Positions 60,401 to 64,000 of a stretch of 64,000 nucleotides of DNA are shown here, piece after piece. The stretch is from NCBI RefSeq assembly GCF_018320785.1, contig NC_054876.1:17196212-17260211 (forward strand). Reading direction: 5' to 3'. Within the stretch, counting starts at the first letter, position 1. Every line of letters begins with the position of its first letter. The notes under the pieces were generated by a model that did no database searches, had not been told where the DNA came from, and saw only the letters and a list, made by a program, of their open reading frames with translations. A program made the translations under genes and the position numbers. This DNA is from Cheilinus undulatus (Eukaryota; Chordata; Actinopteri; Labriformes; Labridae).

Positions 60401-61114
60401 ATTGGGTAATTTCTTGTTTTCAGTAATCAAAGATTCCAAGTAAACTCCTGCACAGTGTCTGAATATCACAAAAAACATGGGCTGTGTTGTTTTTTGTCCA
60501 ACTGAGGGAGTAAGCAGGTTTAGATGAATTAATTCCTCTTCCATGCATCTCTTTCAAGAACGGCATATTTTTTAAGCTTCAGGATAAGGAGGCAGGATAT
60601 TATCGACATGATATCGGTGTCAGCAAAAAGGATTTTTAAAAGCTGATGTGAAAATTTCTGCAAATATTTACAAACAATATAAAAACTGTATGCATTAGCC
60701 TTTGCTGGCTGTGAACACTGGCCATGTGTGTGCACAAGTTTGTGAAGTCTAAGGCAGGACGAACAGAGGTCAACTGATTATTGACCTGCCTGATTATTGC
60801 TCTGATACTTGGCATTTTGCTGATAAAAACCCAAACCATTCTGAAGAAATAAAGCAACATGTACTAAAAGTGTAGTGTTGGACAGTAGTGATAATTGATC
60901 TCTAGACCTCATGGGTTTGTCTTTGCCCAGTTGTGATCATGTCTGATTTCTTTCTTCACTAATGAAGTAAACTTGTTACTCTCTTCTTGTTTCTGTGTTT
61001 ATAGGTGGGGTCGAGGATTTGGACTCCTGGGCTCAATTTTTGGAAGCGACAGCGCACTGAATCAACCCAACAGTGTCTACGGGATTGTCTTTTATGCCTT
61101 TCAGCTTCTTCTAG
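54455..61114 (+). CDS. vkorc1l1: Vitamin K epoxide reductase complex subunit 1-like 1, exons 1-2 (partial)
   Basis: VKORC1L1 is an endoplasmic-reticulum membrane reductase that regenerates vitamin K hydroquinone and supports antioxidant defence. Exon 1 is 54455-54645, exon 2 is 61005-61114; the join is in phase and gives 100 residues plus one base. The N-terminus [15 protein letters not shown] is that of the L1 paralogue. A first membrane helix runs at about 18-34. The luminal loop cysteines C49 and C57 are present, followed by [15 protein letters not shown] and LNQPNSVYG. The loop text [13 protein letters not shown] is closer to VKORC1 than to mammalian VKORC1L1. Exon 3, with the catalytic CxxC, is not found up to 64000 and must lie to the right. 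An in-frame ATG at 54422 is less likely as start because the family begins at MAAPV. Confidence 0.92.
57940..58150 (+). repeat. Dispersed repeat (ccttaacctttgacctc ... acatggaggcatta)
   Basis: The order of phrases gaccttaacctttgacctct, atcagttcatccttgagtca and acagacgtatggatggacaa, ending ctgacatggaggcatta, is that of a very common teleost interspersed repeat. No coding capacity. Its class is not certain. Confidence 0.5.
59916..60400 (+). mobile_element. TAACCT-family element, copy F, with helicase-like start codons
   Basis: It starts TAACCTCGCAAATCAGATGG, matching the right end of copy B, and extends to about 60400, where the other end is lost. From the ATG at 60104 it reads [18 protein letters not shown], then [18 protein letters not shown], before the frame ends at 60235. 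The SSLKEEQ phrase looks like the beginning of a RecQ-type helicase domain (the glutamine-containing motif before motif I). The helicase core itself is absent. That identification is from memory of related teleost transposon proteins and is tentative. Confidence 0.65.
60580..60850. repeat. Degenerate repeat with gatatcggtgtcagc motif
   Basis: The region carries gatattatcgacatgatatc and dyads similar to those near 23190-23215 (accgatatcgatatatcgg). Probably a diverged interspersed repeat; limits are uncertain. Confidence 0.25.
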
Positions 61115-64000
61115 GTAAGAGTTATCAAGAGTTATTTGTTAGCTCTGCATATTTAAATCTGCTAGACTAGCAGCTAGTGCTGACTCAGCACTTTGTCCTA
61201 GTCTGACATCACAGCTATATTTGACTGAAGCTGACTCACATGACACAGATATCATATTTAGAGGCCATGTGTATAAATAATAAACTGTTAAAGGGGAACG
61301 GGGCATTTTTAGAGCTCAGCATACTGAACTTTAATCAATATTTGTGCTTTCTGGACCTCATTTTAATGGGTTTTATATTGGAACTGAAGAGGTAATGCGT
61401 TAGTGTTACTACAGAAAGAATCATTCATTTGTCAAGAAGCTTTAAAAAGTGCTGTGTGCCATTATAGCAGAAATAAAATGTTTCCTATCAGTGTGACTTG
61501 TTTAAACTTGAAGCCTTTTTCTCCCTTCTGGTTACTCGTCACATTCTCCTCCCTCCAGTACGTCGATGGTGCTGCTGACTCAGTCATGCTGGTTTGACAT
61601 GTTTTCCTGCAGAGCGGCCTGTGGGCTCGCCCGGCCACCTGGCGCTGGCACAGAACAAGAGGTCCTTTTAGGCACAGCAGTTAGCACTCATTTGACTAAC
61701 ACAATAGATGCCCAGTTAAGCCAAACTGCTACAGCGGGTCAAGATTTCCATATTAAAAGCACAGCCACTTAGTGCTGGACTTTTATTATTCTAAAGGCAT
61801 TCTATAGTCTGATATTTGTGAGTGGGCTGAAGTCCAGAATCAGCACAGATGAGGCTTTAATCTTTAATTAGTGCCCGCGTACCGCAGAGGACAACTCAGT
61901 GTTAACATGCAGTTAGAAAAAGTGGATTTATTATGTAAGCCCGACTAAAACTTGACTTTTAAAATGCTTGTAAACATATAAGCCTGACTAAATCAATATT
62001 GTTGGACTAGGTGTTCTGTGCATGCTCAACAGTTTCTACACCAGGCTTTTAATTAGATGTCAATGAGCATAAATGCTGAGCATAGCAGAATTTGCATTTT
62101 CATCTGCCTTTGAATGTCACTGTAAGCTGGAGAGACACTAGTGTGCATTAAATCTGTAGAGCGTAGCGTATTATGAAATGTGCAGAACTAGGGCTGGGCA
62201 ATTAATTGTAAATTAGATTTAATGGTAATATGGCCTGCTGCAATTTACAAATCGCACAAGTTGCAATATTTCTTTAACTTGAAATTTGCCAAAATACCAG
62301 CTAGAGAAAGCAAAGTTTTGCAGGGGCAGAGATTTTATGCACATTATGCAAACATTCAAGTGCCAAATTTTTAAAAATGGTTTTTAAAAAGTCCTCCTTT
62401 TTGTGTTTTATGTATGTTTTCCGTAATCAAAATGAGGTATATGAAAATGATAACGCCCTTCAATAAAGCAATGACATCAAATTTGCAATATAAGCAAAAA
62501 TAATTAGTTCATTCTACTTAAAACTGATGAAGCTTAGTGTTAGATCACAAAAGTCATACCCCAACTTGTGATCAGCTGATGGCCAGCTTCAGCCACCCCA
62601 GCTGCCTCCTTTATAGAATAAGCTTGTTGCACCCTCATATTCAGGTTCATGCTTCTACGGATTAATTGCTTTTGAATAGTTTCATTGTTTTCAATACGCA
62701 TTGTCATAAATGCATCTTTCTGTATGGGGGTTTCTAGCCATGTGCTCCCTGCAGAGTCAAGCAGCTGCTTGACTAACCCAGGGAGCATCTTTTGAGCAGA
62801 GCCTCCTCTGCCTAGTAAAACTGTAGTAGATCCATTTTGCAAATGATTAAATGTATGATGAGTGTTCCTGGCTGAATGTAGGCTATAATATCAAAGGATT
62901 TATTGCTTGAATTTGTAGAAAAATACATAAGATGAGGAACCTAAAAGAATCGCATATTAAATCACAATCGCAATACTGGCCGTATTGCGATTTAATCTAA
63001 CTTTCAATTAATTGCCCAGCCCTAATGCCACTATTTCCTGACTCATTTTGGCTCAATTAAGGATTTCTACATAGAGAAACATTACCAAAAAGGCCATGTT
63101 TTGAGCTGTTAACAACCATGCCAAGCTAGTTTGTGAGTTTGCGTTCCAAAAGACACATTAGTAGTTTAACACATAGAAACAGCATTACACAGGAATTATA
63201 AAAGCTTCCATCTAAAGCCTGGACAAGCATTGCCCCACAATGGTCTGTTTTCACAAAGAGCTCCGGTTTGGTTCAGTTCGATTTTGTCATGGTTTAGCAC
63301 ATTAAACTCTGATCTTGTTTACTCAGCTGATGTCCGAGGAAAGGAAACTGGCATTCAAATGGGAGCTCGCTACTGCGGCTAACATAAAGAGTAATTTCGT
63401 CACGCTGGCTCATTTGTGAATCATCTCTACCCCACAGTGTGTATTCGGTTGATAGTCTTTAACCTTTTAATAAAAGGCATGTTTTTGATGAGCATGTTAA
63501 AGAGGCTTAACTTGCCTGTTAGCTCAGTACAAGACTCCTCTAGACTCTTGTCTCCCTTCATCTGACTAGATAGCACTAGAAGTGAGGAGGCTTGCAGGAC
63601 TGAGTATTTGTGACATTGATAGATCGCCTCCAGACCCGGTTAAATCAGTTAAACTGTGGTAAAAATCACTTTTTGGTGAAGTGCAGGGATCATATTAAAT
63701 GTATGCCAAAATTCACTGATGTGATTTGCAGCGTAGAGGTCCATTTAGAATTGTTCAGTGCTCACTTCCTCTGTTCTGATTCATTTCTAATGGCTGTCCA
63801 TCATTTCCTGACCCCCAAAAGACATTGGGGATTACGTGATCGCAGACAGCCTATACGAGAGACACACCTTTGTTTTATTTGTAATGATTGCCAAGTCTTT
63901 TCTACTCTGTAGAATTGATCTGTTCCTCTTATTCTGGAAGTGTTTTAGAAACAGACCTAAAACAAGACAAACATTTGATCGCAGAATAAATGATACATTA
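61115..64000 (+). other. vkorc1l1: vkorc1l1 intron 2 (partial)
   Basis: No third exon was recognised. It contains one long dispersed repeat (62189-63024). The rest shows no feature. Confidence 0.6.
62189..63024. mobile_element. TAGGGCTGGGCAATTAAT-end element, longest copy, 836 bp
   Basis: The ends are inverted: tagggctgggcaattaattg at 62189 and ttaattgcccagccct(a) at the right. The flanking 8-mers do not match, so no target duplication supports the superfamily. Inside, the minus strand is open for 100 residues (62842-62540, beginning MQNGSTTVLLGRGGSAQ); I do not recognise the product. Confidence 0.6.

Larger units (their letters stand above)
54646..61004 (+). other. vkorc1l1: vkorc1l1 intron 1
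   Basis: A 6.36-kb intron. It holds a dispersed repeat (57940-58150), a TAACCT-family element (59916-60400) and a repeat-like stretch (60580-60850). The first 600 bp are rich in gctagc/gttagc words. No coding exon was recognised in between. Confidence 0.7.

Overview
This window is a gene-bearing stretch of a ray-finned fish chromosome, probably a percomorph. The genes have many small exons with GT..AG introns, the proteins match vertebrate orthologues with fish-like substitutions, and introns and gaps carry teleost-type Tc1/mariner, hAT-like, tRNA-SINE and LINE debris. Everything here was read by eye. Exon joins were checked by reading phase: all joins in the three multi-exon coding sequences are in phase, and their total lengths agree with the human proteins.

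Layout, left to right. dhrs11 (minus strand) contributes only its first coding exon (1964-2095) and part of intron 1. ggnbp2 (minus) is complete, with 13 coding exons between 16208 and 5455 plus a noncoding first exon near 17084. pigw (minus, 21452-19980) has a single coding exon. myo19 (plus, 25720-46498) is complete with 24 exons. znhit3 (minus, 51697-49695) is complete with 5 exons. A nupr1/nupr2-type gene (minus, 53620-53393) has an intact single-exon reading frame and a spliced 3' UTR. vkorc1l1 (plus) has exons 1 and 2 (54455-54645 and 61005-61114); its third exon lies beyond the window.

The block dhrs11-ggnbp2-pigw-myo19-znhit3 keeps the neighbourhood known from human 17q12. The nupr gene and vkorc1l1 follow in this fish. 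pigw/myo19 and nupr/vkorc1l1 are divergent pairs; myo19 and znhit3 are tail to tail. The genes do not form one pathway: GPI-anchor acylation (pigw), mitochondrial motor (myo19), snoRNP assembly (znhit3), stress-response chromatin factor (nupr), vitamin K/quinone reduction (vkorc1l1), NADP-dependent steroid/carbonyl reduction (dhrs11) and a germline/trophoblast nuclear factor (ggnbp2).

The accessory content is mobile DNA. The most interesting pieces are: a dispersed non-autonomous DNA transposon family (at least five copies) with TAACCT-type ends and a 9-bp target duplication, which still carries the first codons of a helicase-like protein; one copy of it inside a SINE that itself has a perfect 19-bp target duplication; a foldback Tc1 derivative made of two copies of the same end; a full-length Tc1 element plus internally deleted relatives; and a short MITE with about 60-bp inverted ends. 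I saw no tRNA or rRNA gene, no CRISPR array and no recognisable retrovirus-like or Polinton-like element.
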